Origin: Streptomyces sp. S4.7
GTDB taxonomy: Bacteria; Actinomycetota; Actinomycetes; Streptomycetales; Streptomycetaceae
NCBI RefSeq assembly: GCF_010384365.1
Contig: NZ_CP048397.1
Location: 5,890,001 to 5,954,000 of the forward strand
Length of the DNA: 64,000 bases
Direction: 5' to 3'
Within the stretch, counting starts at the first letter, position 1. Every line of letters starts with the position of its first letter. The notes under the pieces are model-generated. The model was not told the DNA's origin and searched no databases. It worked only from the letters and a program-made list of their open reading frames with translations. A program made the translations under genes and the position numbers. Below are positions 8,169-16,269 of the stretch, piece after piece.

Positions 8169-8576
8169 ATGACCGGAGAGATGAACCTGGCGAACGACTA
8201 TCCGATCCTGGGCGCGTTCTGGACGGTCCTCTTCTTCGTCCTGAGCGTGCTGTGGCTGATTCTGCTTTTCCGAATCATCGCGGACATACTCAGGGACGAC
8301 ATGGCCGGAGGAGTCAAGGCCGGCTGGCTGCTGTTCGTGATCCTCCTCCCCTTCCTCGGGGTCTTCGTCTATGTCGCCGTCCGAGGCCGCGGCATGGGAG
8401 AACGTGAACAGCGCCAAACGCGGGCCCGGCAGCAGGATTTCGACTCCTACATCCGCGCGACCGCCGGAGCCGGCACCAGTCAGGCGGAACAACTGGCGAA
8501 GCTGGTCGAGATGCACGACAGGGGTGCCATCAGCGATCACGAATTCCAGAAGGCGAAGACCAAGGTGCTCCACTGA
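8169..8576 (+). CDS. SHOCT-domain membrane protein
   Basis: A 135-residue protein with two membrane helices (about residues 15-37 and 48-68) in a PLDc_N-like arrangement, a basic linker and a C-terminal SHOCT domain. The SHOCT pattern is clear in QLAKLVEMHDRGAISDHEFQ (about residues 103-122). SHOCT is a short helical oligomerisation module common in bacterial membrane proteins; no enzymatic role is known. The ATG follows AAGGA at a usable distance. The stop lies inside an inverted repeat shared with the convergent neighbour. Confidence 0.85.
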   Translation: MTGEMNLANDYPILGAFWTVLFFVLSVLWLILLFRIIADILRDDMAGGVKAGWLLFVILLPFLGVFVYVAVRGRGMGEREQRQTRARQQDFDSYIRATAGAGTSQAEQLAKLVEMHDRGAISDHEFQKAKTKVLH

Positions 8577-8598
8577 TGCCCTGAGAGCCACATCAGTG
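8571..8598 (+). terminator. Bidirectional hairpin between convergent genes
   Basis: Perfect 8-bp arms CACTGATG (8571-8578) and CATCAGTG (8591-8598) with a 12-nt loop. It overlaps the stop codons of the genes on both strands, so it probably terminates both transcripts. Confidence 0.6.
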
Positions 8599-9279
8599 TG
8601 TGTCGATCACCCGGCCGCTGATCTGCTCCGGCAGCAGCCGGATCCACAGGGGCCGCGACCCGCCCGCCCAGGGACGTGAGCCCGCCCGGTCCGCGAGTGC
8701 GCCCGTTGCCCCGGGATCCGTGATGTGCTCGGCCGTCCCTGTCAGCAGCACGCTCCAGCCGCTCATCCGCGCTTCGTCGAGGTGGTCGGCCTCGAAGGAG
8801 AGTGACGTGCCCGCGTCGACGGCGGGGACGCTGCCGGGCTCGCTCCGGTACACGACGCTCAGCCCGTCCACGAGATAGTTGACCGGTACGACCACGGGCG
8901 CGGTGTCTCCGCGTAGCCCCAGGCGCCCGACCCCATGGGTGTCCAGCCGGTCCCAGCACTCGTGCTCCGTGAGCCGCCTCAGACGCGGATGGGCCGCGGC
9001 GCCTGGCTGGCCCGGCGGCGGGTCGGCGCGTCCGTGGAGCAGTTCGACGGATGTCATGTCCAGGGCGTTGGCCAGTCGGGTCAGCCCCTCGGGATCGAAG
9101 TCGCCGTGCAGCGAAGCCAGCTCCCGCAGGTAGGACAGGGACATCTGGGCGCGGTGCGCCAACTCGTCCGGCGAGAGCCCCAACTGGATCCGGCGCAGTT
9201 CCACCCGGTCGGCCACGTTCTCCGGCGCCCCGGGCCCGCCCCCGGCCGCTCCGTCCGATGATGTGCGCTTCTCCACCAC
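8593..9279 (-). CDS. XRE helix-turn-helix plus PNPOx-like flavin-binding domain protein
   Basis: A 228-residue fusion. Residues 20-80 form an XRE helix-turn-helix (RIQLGLSPDELAHRAQMSLS then LTRLANALDM). Residues about 95-228 form a split-barrel PNPOx-like domain (CWDRLDTHGVGRLGLRG, PVNYLVDGLSVVYRSEPGS, SFEADHLDEARMSGWSVLLTG). Proteins of this architecture are common in Streptomyces and are presumed flavin/F420-responsive regulators. The GTG at 9279 (or the adjacent GTG at 9276) follows AAGGAGG, which decides the start. The gene sits directly downstream of the butyrolactone receptor homologue on the same strand, 140 nt away. Confidence 0.85.
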   Translation of the reverse strand: MVEKRTSSDGAAGGGPGAPENVADRVELRRIQLGLSPDELAHRAQMSLSYLRELASLHGDFDPEGLTRLANALDMTSVELLHGRADPPPGQPGAAAHPRLRRLTEHECWDRLDTHGVGRLGLRGDTAPVVVPVNYLVDGLSVVYRSEPGSVPAVDAGTSLSFEADHLDEARMSGWSVLLTGTAEHITDPGATGALADRAGSRPWAGGSRPLWIRLLPEQISGRVIDTH

Positions 9280-9419
9280 CCTCGCCTCCTTCACCGGGGC
9301 TCTCGATACCGTTCCCAGAGGAACACAGGGTTTCGGAGTCCCGCGAGCGGGGACCGGCGCTTCGTCGGCCGACCGCCTGTACGTGGAGGGGGGCCGGGCC
9401 CGCGCATCACCGTCGGCGC

Positions 9420-10118
9420 TCAGCGGCGCGCCGTCCCGGTTCCCTTCCGCACCTGCGGGCCGGCCGGGGCCGGCGTCCCCGAGGCTTCGGTGAGGTGGGC
9501 GTACGCCCGGTCGAGCAGTGAGGTGGCCCCGGGACGCGCCTGGAGCGCGGGCAGCAGGAGGAGCCACAGGTCGTGCAGCCTCTCCTCGATGTGTTCCCGG
9601 CCGTCCAGCGCGTCGGAGACGGTGTGCAGGCCGAAGAACGCGGACACCACGGCGTTCCCCGCCTTCCGGGGGATCACGGACGGGGTGAGTACGCCCTCGC
9701 GACCGGCCTCCTCCAGCAGGCCGACCACCGTCTCGATCCAGCCCTCGAACGGAGAGGGAAGGGACGTGTCGACGGACTTGCGTTCGGCCCAGAGCCGTGA
9801 GCCGCCTCGTACCACGACATCGTCCCGGAAGGCGCGGGCGACCGAGAAACTCAGCGCGACGAGCTTCTCCAGGGCCGGGATGTCCGCCTCACGGTGGCGT
9901 CTGACCAGCGTGGGCCAGGTGTCGAACACCTCCTCCATCACCGCGAGGGCGAGATTCTCCTTGCACGCGTAATGGAAGTAGATCGCACCGCTCGTCCGGC
10001 CGGAGAGCGCGCTGATGTCACTGATACTCGTGCCCGCGTAGCCCCGCTCCTCGAACAGTTGCGCGGCCGCCTCCAGAAGAGAACGCCGTGTTGCCTTCGC
10101 CCGTCCCTGCACATGCAC
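9420..10118 (-). CDS. TetR-family regulator, ArpA-like gamma-butyrolactone receptor homologue
   Basis: A 232-residue TetR-type protein. The N-terminal HTH reads RRSLLEAAAQLFEERGYAGT then SDISALSGRTSGAIYFHYAC, close to the ArpA/ScbR pattern in which YFHF/YFHY precedes KE. The C-terminal ligand domain is about 170 residues, with the conserved Trp of FDTWPTL and VRGGSRLWAE typical of butyrolactone receptors. It is divergent from the AfsA homologue, the usual arrangement for such receptors. The GTG at 10118 is preferred because longer in-frame starts overlap the divergent gene. It may be a pseudo-receptor, which cannot be told from sequence alone. Confidence 0.82.
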   Translation of the reverse strand: MHVQGRAKATRRSLLEAAAQLFEERGYAGTSISDISALSGRTSGAIYFHYACKENLALAVMEEVFDTWPTLVRRHREADIPALEKLVALSFSVARAFRDDVVVRGGSRLWAERKSVDTSLPSPFEGWIETVVGLLEEAGREGVLTPSVIPRKAGNAVVSAFFGLHTVSDALDGREHIEERLHDLWLLLLPALQARPGATSLLDRAYAHLTEASGTPAPAGPQVRKGTGTARR

Positions 10119-10205
10119 CCCGATGCCGCGCCTTCCCGTTTCAGCACGGAAATCTAGTCCATGAAGCCGTCGTGATCGAAAGGACGGAGTGCGGACCTGA
10201 AGGGG

Positions 10206-11138
10206 ATGAGTTCTTCTGTTCATATGGAGAATTCGGTGGGTGTATTCACCGGTGAATCCCGGCTGAGCTGGTCACGGACCGTGCCTCGTGAACTGGTGCA
10301 CCGCAGGTCGGCGGCGGAGGTGCTGCTCACCGACGTACGTCCCGGCAGGCAGAGGGGCGTGTTCGACGCGGCGGCCTCCTGGTCGAGATCACATCCCACG
10401 TTTCCCCGGGACGGTGCCGACCTGCACAGTCCGCTGATCGTCATCGAGACGATGCGCCAGCTCGGTATCTATCTGCCGCTGCGTCATTACGCGGTGCCGC
10501 CCGAATCCCGGCTGCTGATCACCGACCTGTTCTTCCGGATCGATCCGGAACGCGAACCCCGCGCCACCTCGAATTCCACGGACGTGACCTGCCGCGCGCG
10601 AGTGACCGACATACGCAACGGGGCGGACGGCCATGTCGCCGGACTGCGGATGGAGATCTCCGTCCGAACCGGCTCCGGGATATTCGCACGGGCCGGCGGC
10701 GGGGCGCGTTTCCTGGGCCCGGAGCAGTACGCCGCCGTACGCGGCGCCGGGGCGACCGCGCTTCCGCCCGCGCCCACCGGCCCCCGTGACCGGCCGGACA
10801 TCGGACGGATCGCGGTGGCCGACCCGCGCGATGTGATGATCGCGCTCGACGACGGCGCCGTACGACTGCGGCCGGCCGATCCGCGGCACCCCTTCTTCTT
10901 CGACCACCCCTCGGACCATGTGCCGGGCATGGTCCTGCTGGAAGCGGCGCGGCAGGCCGGCGCGCTCGCGAGCGAGGGCCGGTGTGTGCGCCCTACCGCC
11001 GGTCGGCTGAAAGCCCTGAGCTTCGCCGAGTTCGCGCCGGCCGCCCGCGTGCTGGCTGTGCCGCACCACCGGACCTGCGGTTTCCGTGTTCTGCAAGGGG
11101 GCCGGTATGTCGCCTATGGGGCCCTGGAGTACCGGTAG
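10206..11138 (+). CDS. AfsA-family gamma-butyrolactone biosynthesis protein
   Basis: A 310-residue protein with two AfsA hot-dog repeats. The first (about residues 20-160) contains ELVHRRSAAEVLLTDVRP and HSPLIVIETMRQLGIYLPL. The second (about 200-300) contains HPFFFDHPSDHVPGMVLLEA, the signature of the family. AfsA condenses a beta-ketoacyl-ACP with dihydroxyacetone phosphate, the first committed step to A-factor-type autoregulators. ATG 10206 is used, but the adjacent GAAGGGG lies very close; ATG 10224 is an alternative. No butenolide reductase gene is present nearby. Confidence 0.9.
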   Translation: MSSSVHMENSVGVFTGESRLSWSRTVPRELVHRRSAAEVLLTDVRPGRQRGVFDAAASWSRSHPTFPRDGADLHSPLIVIETMRQLGIYLPLRHYAVPPESRLLITDLFFRIDPEREPRATSNSTDVTCRARVTDIRNGADGHVAGLRMEISVRTGSGIFARAGGGARFLGPEQYAAVRGAGATALPPAPTGPRDRPDIGRIAVADPRDVMIALDDGAVRLRPADPRHPFFFDHPSDHVPGMVLLEAARQAGALASEGRCVRPTAGRLKALSFAEFAPAARVLAVPHHRTCGFRVLQGGRYVAYGALEYR

Positions 11139-11166
11139 GCACATTTTCATACCTATGTGTCCCTCC

Positions 11167-11209
11167 TTGACTACTTTTCGTAATGCTTCATAACGTAGTG
11201 ATCGTTATG
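11167..11209 (+). promoter_or_regulatory. Promoter with overlapping palindromic operator upstream of the HAD gene
   Basis: TTGACT (11167-11172), an 18-nt spacer and TAACGT (11191-11196) make a good sigma-70-type promoter. A perfect 7-bp inverted repeat CATAACG-tagtgat-CGTTATG (11189-11209) covers the -10 region and the start point. The layout suggests repression by a dimeric regulator, possibly the neighbouring TetR-type receptor. It does not match the classical ARE consensus by eye. Confidence 0.6.
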
Positions 11210-11369
11210 TTCTTGGGTGGACAAGCCCGGAGAAACCTTCCTTCGTCATGTGCGTCCACCCGGAACCGATCCCGCCCCCGGATCCGGCGGCCTACGCGTC
11301 GACCGTGCCCTGACGGCACCGTGCTCGGCGTTCTGTCCTCCGCGGGCACTGCGGAACGGAACAACTCGC

Positions 11370-12062
11370 ATGACCTCTGAACGAGTCCTCTCCTGGACCC
11401 CCTCGGCCATCGTCTTCGACTGTGACGGCACCCTCATGGACACCGAAAGACACTGGCAGAACGCTCGAGAACACGCGCTCGGCGAGTTCGGCCTCGCCCC
11501 GGCTCCGGGCTTCGCGGACCGTGCCAAGGGACTGCACTACACCCAGTGCGGCCTGCTCATGGCCGAGGAGGCCGGACGGCCCGACCTCGCGGCGGACATG
11601 ACCGGCAGCCTGCTCCGGATCTTCCGCGACCTGGTCGCCGAGAACCCCCTGACCATGCCCGGAGCCCGTGAACTGGTCGTGTCCGCGGCCACGTTCGCCC
11701 CGCTGGCCGTGGCGAGCAACTGCCCGCGCGAGGTCGTCGAGTCCTGCCTGGACACGGCGGGCCTGCGTGACTACTTCGGCCACATCGTGGTCCCCGACAC
11801 CGGAATCCGGCCCAAGCCGCAGCCGGACGTCTACCTGGCCGCGGCACGCCACTGCGGGACGGACCCGGCCGACACGCTCGCCGTGGAGGACTCCCTGTGC
11901 GGTGTCGAAGCCGCGTCACGGGCCGGTATGCGGGTGCTCGGGGTCGGCCCCTGGCCCGGAGAGCGGACCACGGCGATGGTCGACCTGTGGGTCAGCTCGC
12001 TCGCCGAACCGGACCTCTCGCGGTGGGCCGCCGCACGCATCCCCCGGCAGGCCACGCGCTGA
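11370..12062 (+). CDS. HAD-family phosphatase
   Basis: A 230-residue HAD hydrolase with all four motifs: FDCDGTLMDTE (Asp17 nucleophile, Asp19), VASNC (motif II Ser), RPKPQPDVY (motif III Lys) and VEDSLCG (motif IV). The cap of about 70 residues after motif I is the helical type of beta-phosphoglucomutase-like enzymes. Its place after the AfsA homologue is suggestive, because butyrolactone synthesis needs a phosphate-removal step and phosphatase genes occur in such clusters. The substrate is not determined. The gene has its own promoter at 11167 and a 5' leader of about 160 nt. Confidence 0.85.
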   Translation: MTSERVLSWTPSAIVFDCDGTLMDTERHWQNAREHALGEFGLAPAPGFADRAKGLHYTQCGLLMAEEAGRPDLAADMTGSLLRIFRDLVAENPLTMPGARELVVSAATFAPLAVASNCPREVVESCLDTAGLRDYFGHIVVPDTGIRPKPQPDVYLAAARHCGTDPADTLAVEDSLCGVEAASRAGMRVLGVGPWPGERTTAMVDLWVSSLAEPDLSRWAAARIPRQATR

Positions 12063-12152
12063 CGCCCTGCCCAGGGCCGCGCCCCCTGCCCCGAGTGGGG
12101 GGCCCGAACGGCGCCCGTCCCGCCACGGGCCGACAGGCGCGAGAATAGTCAT

Positions 12153-13046
12153 ATGAGCCCTTTCGGGAAATCTGCTCCGGATTTGCGCGGCCGGGTCGGC
12201 GGCGCTCTCTTCGCCCGGGTCGCGGGCCCGGCGGGACAAGAGAACCGGGCGCGTATCCATGACACTCCGGGGCCGCGGTGGTTCGAGGCCGACAGGCCGG
12301 TCCGAACCGTCCACGGCGACGCCTCGATGTTCATCGGCGGCCTCAGAGCGCTGCTCCTGCAGTCCCTCCACCCGCTGGCGATGGCGGCGGTGGCCGCTCA
12401 CTCCGGCTACCGCGGCGACCCGTGGGGCAGACTCCAGCGCACGAGTACGTTCCTGGCCATGACGACGTACGGAACCGCCGACGACGCACAGGCGGCCGTC
12501 GACCGGGTGCGGGCCGTGCACGAGGGCATACGGGGACGGACCGCCTCGGGGGAGGCCTACCACGCGGCCGACCCCCATCTGCTGGGCTGGGTCCACGCCG
12601 CGGAGGTGGACAGCTTCCTCATGGCCCACCAGCGGTACGGAGCGGATCCCCTGGACGGGGCGGGCCTCGACGGCTACGTCGCCGACACCGCTCACGTCGC
12701 GGAGGCGCTCGGAGTCGTGGACCCTCCGCGTACCCGCGAGGAGTTGACCGCGGTGCTCACGGCGTACCGCCCCGAACTGCGCCCCACCCGCGAGGCGCTT
12801 GAGGCCGCCCACTTCATCCTCCACCACCCGCCCCTGCCCCTCGTGGCCCGGCCGCCCTACGCGGTCCTCGCCGCGAACGCGATCGTCACGCTTCCCCCGT
12901 GGGCCCGTACCGCACTGCGGGTGCGGCCTCCGCCGCTGCTGCCGGAGGGTTGTGTGGAACCGGCCGGTCGCCTGCTCACCCGCACCATTCGCTGGGCCAT
13001 GCCGCCGGCCCCGCCGCTCACCACCTCCGGGGCGAACGCCGGGTGA
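12153..13046 (+). CDS. DUF2236 / MpaB-type oxygenase family protein
   Basis: A 297-residue protein with the DUF2236 signature: HGDASMFIGGLRALLLQSLH followed by GYRGDPWGRLQRTSTFLA (about residues 50-105), then HLLGWVHAAEVDSFL near 145. The family includes the latex-clearing oxygenase Lcp fold and fungal MpaB; members are heme-dependent or presumed oxygenases. His residues in the first and third motifs are the likely metal or heme ligands. Length is normal for Streptomyces members (280-310). It lies 90 nt after the HAD gene and may be co-transcribed. Confidence 0.82.
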   Translation: MSPFGKSAPDLRGRVGGALFARVAGPAGQENRARIHDTPGPRWFEADRPVRTVHGDASMFIGGLRALLLQSLHPLAMAAVAAHSGYRGDPWGRLQRTSTFLAMTTYGTADDAQAAVDRVRAVHEGIRGRTASGEAYHAADPHLLGWVHAAEVDSFLMAHQRYGADPLDGAGLDGYVADTAHVAEALGVVDPPRTREELTAVLTAYRPELRPTREALEAAHFILHHPPLPLVARPPYAVLAANAIVTLPPWARTALRVRPPPLLPEGCVEPAGRLLTRTIRWAMPPAPPLTTSGANAG

Positions 13047-13190
13047 CGGCGGGCGGCCGGGCATCCGGGTCGGGTGGCCCGGGTGGAGGGCCGGTCGGGT
13101 CGGCCGTGCCCGCTCGATCCCGGCGGCCCCCGCCCCGTCCGGTCGGCGCACGGATCCGGACAGGGCGCAGACCGCACCGCGGGCCGAGTC

Positions 13191-13616
13191 TCAGATCCGG
13201 GTCATGGTCGAGGTGTAACCCCCTCCGCCGGGGTAGACCCAGTCGCCGGTCGCCGTGGTGCCGTCGGCGCTGAACGTGCCTTCGTAGTAGGCCGGGCTGC
13301 CCTTCGCGCCGGCCCAGATCGTCAGCTTGTCGCCGGCCAGTTCGTAGACGTAGTCGAAGGTGTTGCCGTTCGAGTCGTAGTACCGCGACACCACGTCCGT
13401 GCCGACCGGCTCGCCGAACGGGCGGAGATTCCCGATCAGTTCCATGCCGGTGACCGGCTCGCCGGACTGGGTGAGTTCGACGTGCTGGATCAGGAAGAAC
13501 CGGCCGGGCATCCACTCGTACCGCACGGTTCCCTCGGCTCCTCCGGTCACCGCCCAGGTGCCGACCAGGCGGTCCAGGGCTCTCAGTTCGGCGCTCGGCA
13601 GGTTGGTCTCGGACAT
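13191..13616 (-). CDS. Small beta-barrel protein of unknown function (lipocalin/DUF1579-like)
   Basis: A 141-residue protein made mostly of predicted beta strands: LVGTWAVTGGAEGTVRYEWM, FFLIQHVEL, YYDSNGNTFDYVYEL, GDWVYPGGGGYTSTMTRI. The opening LDRLVGTW and this pattern resemble small lipocalin-like or DUF1579 domains that bind hydrophobic ligands. No catalytic motif is visible. The ATG at 13616 is preceded by AAGGAGG. Its whole 35-nt leader is repeated in inverted orientation in front of the divergent gene at 13767. Confidence 0.75.
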   Translation of the reverse strand: MSETNLPSAELRALDRLVGTWAVTGGAEGTVRYEWMPGRFFLIQHVELTQSGEPVTGMELIGNLRPFGEPVGTDVVSRYYDSNGNTFDYVYELAGDKLTIWAGAKGSPAYYEGTFSADGTTATGDWVYPGGGGYTSTMTRI

Positions 13617-13766
13617 TTCTTCCTCCTTGAAGGGTTCTCGCGGCTACCTCGGAGCTGTCCGCCCGTTCTTGACACCCGTCTCATGTGGTGTGGGTCACAT
13701 TGCCGACGCGTCGAGATCCCGGACCCGGCAACGAGGTAGCCGCGAGAACCCCTCAAGGAGGAAGAA
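13617..13766. repeat. 35-bp inverted repeats flanking an 80-bp bidirectional promoter
   Basis: Arms 13617-13651 and 13732-13766 are inverted copies of each other with a single mismatch in 35 bp (34/35). Each arm directly abuts the start codon of its gene (13616 minus, 13767 plus) and contains the AAGGAGG ribosome binding site. The 80-bp spacer holds TTGACA (13669-13674) and a small palindrome ATGTG-N8-CACAT (13683-13700). The two divergent genes therefore have the same leader. The geometry also matches an invertible promoter segment. Confidence 0.85.
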
Positions 13767-14447
13767 ATGACCGTTCCCGCCGTTCCCGCCGCCCCCGCTG
13801 TTTCCACCACCGGCGTCGTTTCCACGGCCCGCTCCACGGCCCGCTCCTCGGGCCGCCTGCTGGCCGCCGGGGCCCTCGCCGGACCGGTCTTCGCCGCTTC
13901 GGCCGTCATCCAGATGTTCACCCGTACGGGCTTCGACATCGCCCGGCACCCGATCAGCCAGCTCTCCACCGGCGGCCTCGGCTGGATCCAGATCACGACA
14001 TTCGTGCTCGCGGGTCTCGGCGCACTCGCACTGGCCGCCGGTATCGGGCGCACTCTCCGCGAGGGATACGGACGGCGGGTGCTGCCGGTCTGTGTCGGGA
14101 TCTTCGGCGTCGGGCTGATCGCCGCCGGTCTGTTCCCCATGGATCCGGAGAACGGCTTCCCGGTCGGCACCCCCGACCGGCCGGTCGCCGAGATGTCCTG
14201 GCACGGCGTCGCGCACTCCGCGTCGGCCGCCATCGCCTTCACGGCACTGGCCGTCGCCGCCATCGTCCTGACCGTACGGTGTGTGCGCCGCCACGCGGTG
14301 CTCCCGGCCGTACTGAACGGCGCCGCCGCGCTCGTCCTGGTCCTGCCCATGGCGCCGGACCACATGAGTATCCAGATCGCCGTGAACGGTCTGGTCGCCT
14401 TCACCTGGACGACCGTCGTCGCGATGTCACTGCGGCGCACCCGCTGA
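13767..14447 (+). CDS. DUF998 integral membrane protein
   Basis: A 226-residue protein with six predicted membrane helices after a Val/Ala/Ser-rich N-terminus of about 28 residues. The DUF998 signature is present as DIARHPISQLSTGGLGWIQI after helix 1 and as GLFPMDP in the third loop. The family has no known reaction. It starts at ATG 13767 behind AAGGAGG, and is followed after 43 nt by the DGPF protein and then the ECF42 sigma factor on the same strand, so these three may form one operon. Confidence 0.85.
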   Translation: MTVPAVPAAPAVSTTGVVSTARSTARSSGRLLAAGALAGPVFAASAVIQMFTRTGFDIARHPISQLSTGGLGWIQITTFVLAGLGALALAAGIGRTLREGYGRRVLPVCVGIFGVGLIAAGLFPMDPENGFPVGTPDRPVAEMSWHGVAHSASAAIAFTALAVAAIVLTVRCVRRHAVLPAVLNGAAALVLVLPMAPDHMSIQIAVNGLVAFTWTTVVAMSLRRTR

Positions 14448-14490
14448 ACCGCCCTACCATCACCCGAACAGGATCCAAGGGGAAACCGCG

Positions 14491-14862
14491 ATGAAGTATC
14501 TGCTGCTCGGCTACACATCGGCCGCCGCCTGGGACGCCGCGACCGCCGATTCCCCGTCCCCGGAGGCGCTGGCCGCGTTCGCCGTCTACCAGAGGTTCGA
14601 GCGGGAGCTGATCGACACCGGTGAGCTCGTCACCACCGAGGGCCTGGGCCACCCGGCGGTCAGCACCACGGTCCACCGGACACCGGACGGCATGATGGCG
14701 ACCGACGGACCGTTCGCCGAACTGAAGGAGGTTCTGGCGAGCTTCGCCGTGATCGACGTGGCCGACCGGGAGCGGGCGGTGGAGATCGCCTCGCGGATCG
14801 TGGAGGTGCTCGGGGAGCCGATCGAGATCCGGCCGATCATGAGCGAGGACTTCACCGCATGA
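14491..14862 (+). CDS. YCII/DGPF-domain protein
   Basis: A 123-residue protein of the YCII superfamily, starting MKYLLLGYTS and carrying the diagnostic ATDGPFAELKE at about residues 70-80. These ferredoxin-fold proteins are the standard genomic partners of ECF42-type sigma factors, and one follows here 25 nt downstream. The conserved Asp in DGPF may be catalytic, but the reaction is unknown. GGGG upstream of the ATG serves as ribosome binding site. Confidence 0.9.
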   Translation: MKYLLLGYTSAAAWDAATADSPSPEALAAFAVYQRFERELIDTGELVTTEGLGHPAVSTTVHRTPDGMMATDGPFAELKEVLASFAVIDVADRERAVEIASRIVEVLGEPIEIRPIMSEDFTA

Positions 14863-14887
14863 CCGGCGGACCCCCACGAGGCCCGGT

Positions 14888-16210
14888 GTGCGCGGCGCGC
14901 CACGCGCTTCGGTGCGGGACGGGCCGGTGAACGGCGGGCCGGACGCGGACATCGACACGGCCACGGCCACGGCCACGGACATCGAGAATCTGCTGCGTGC
15001 CGAAGCACCGCAGGTGCTCGGCGCGTTGGTGCGGCGCTTCGGCCGCTTCGACACCGCCGAGGACGCGGTACAAGAAGCGCTGCTGGTGGCGAGCAGGACA
15101 TGGCAGGCCGAGGGCATACCGGAGGACCCACGCAGCTGGCTCATCCGGATCGGCTACCGGCGGATGGTCGACCTGCTCCGCTCCGACCGGGCCCGGCGCC
15201 GGCGTGAGCGGGAGGTCGGAATGACCGAACTGGCCATGGGGGAAACGGATCGCCGGGCCGGACCCCCGCAGGAGACCGACGACAGCCTCACCCTGCTGCT
15301 CCTGTGCTGCCACCCGGCGCTGAGCCACGCCTCACAAGTGGCGCTCACACTGCGCGCGGTCGGCGGTCTGACGACAGCCGAGATCGCGCACGCCTACGGA
15401 ACGTCCGAAACCACCATGGGCACGCGGATCAGCCGCGCCAAACAGCAACTCATCCGCGCCGGCGCCCACTTCACCGCGCCCACCGCCGCCGACCGGCCCG
15501 GCCGGATGACGGCCGCCATGCGGGTGCTGTATCTGATCTTCAACGAGGGCTATACGGCCACCACCGGCGACGAACTCGCCCGTGTCGACCTGACCGGTGA
15601 GGCGATCCGGCTGACCCGGACTCTCGCCGACACCATGCCGGACGACGGAGAGGTGACCGGCCTGCTGGCGCTGATGCTGCTCACCGAGTCGCGGCGCGCG
15701 GCCCGCACCGGTGACGACGGCGGTCTGCTGCCACTGGACGAGCAGGACCGCACGCGATGGAACGGCCATCTCATCCGCGAGGGAACCGAGTTGATCGACA
15801 GGGTCTGGAACGGGAGCGGGACGGGCCCCTACCAACTCCAGGCGGCGATCGCGGCGTTGCACGCCGCCGCCACGACTCCTCAGCACACGGACTGGCCGCA
15901 GATCGCCATGCTGTACCTGTGGCTCGAACGCCTCACCCCGACCCCGCCGGTACGGCTGAGCCGGGTGGTCGCCGTGGCCCAAGCCTTCGGACCGGCCCGG
16001 GGGTTGACGCTGCTCGACGACCTCAACCGCCGCCACGGACTGGACCGGGCCCCTCTCACCCGGCAACGCGAACGCGCGGTGCGCGCCCACCTGGTCCAGA
16101 TGACCGGCGACACGGCGGGCGCCACGACGCTGTATCGCGAGGCGGCCGCCCTGACCGACAACCAGGTCGAGCGCCGCTACCTGCTCGACGAGGCCGACCG
16201 CCTCACCTGA
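14888..16210 (+). CDS. ECF42-type RNA polymerase sigma factor with C-terminal extension
   Basis: A 440-residue sigma factor. Region 2 (about residues 35-105) contains ALVRRFGRFDTAEDAVQEAL and the recognition helix of region 4 lies in GGLTTAEIAHAYGTSETTMG (about 155-175). A long helical C-terminal domain (about 215-440, DUF6596-like, including MRVLYLIFNEGYTATTGDEL) replaces an anti-sigma factor in this group and is needed for activity. The upstream DGPF gene is the hallmark of the group. The GTG at 14888 is the longest start; GTG 14927 is an alternative that removes a poorly conserved leader. Confidence 0.9.
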   Translation: MRGAPRASVRDGPVNGGPDADIDTATATATDIENLLRAEAPQVLGALVRRFGRFDTAEDAVQEALLVASRTWQAEGIPEDPRSWLIRIGYRRMVDLLRSDRARRRREREVGMTELAMGETDRRAGPPQETDDSLTLLLLCCHPALSHASQVALTLRAVGGLTTAEIAHAYGTSETTMGTRISRAKQQLIRAGAHFTAPTAADRPGRMTAAMRVLYLIFNEGYTATTGDELARVDLTGEAIRLTRTLADTMPDDGEVTGLLALMLLTESRRAARTGDDGGLLPLDEQDRTRWNGHLIREGTELIDRVWNGSGTGPYQLQAAIAALHAAATTPQHTDWPQIAMLYLWLERLTPTPPVRLSRVVAVAQAFGPARGLTLLDDLNRRHGLDRAPLTRQRERAVRAHLVQMTGDTAGATTLYREAAALTDNQVERRYLLDEADRLT

Positions 16211-16269
16211 CGGGCCCTCGCGGGGCGCCCAACGGCCAAGGCGACGAGGGCGCCCGCCGGGGGAGATCC

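Noticed and set aside
10119-10205. Classical autoregulatory element (ARE) between receptor and AfsA genes
   Set aside because: I see only a weak TTTC-N6-GAAA symmetry (about 10138-10153) and not the expected ARE sequence, so no site is claimed.
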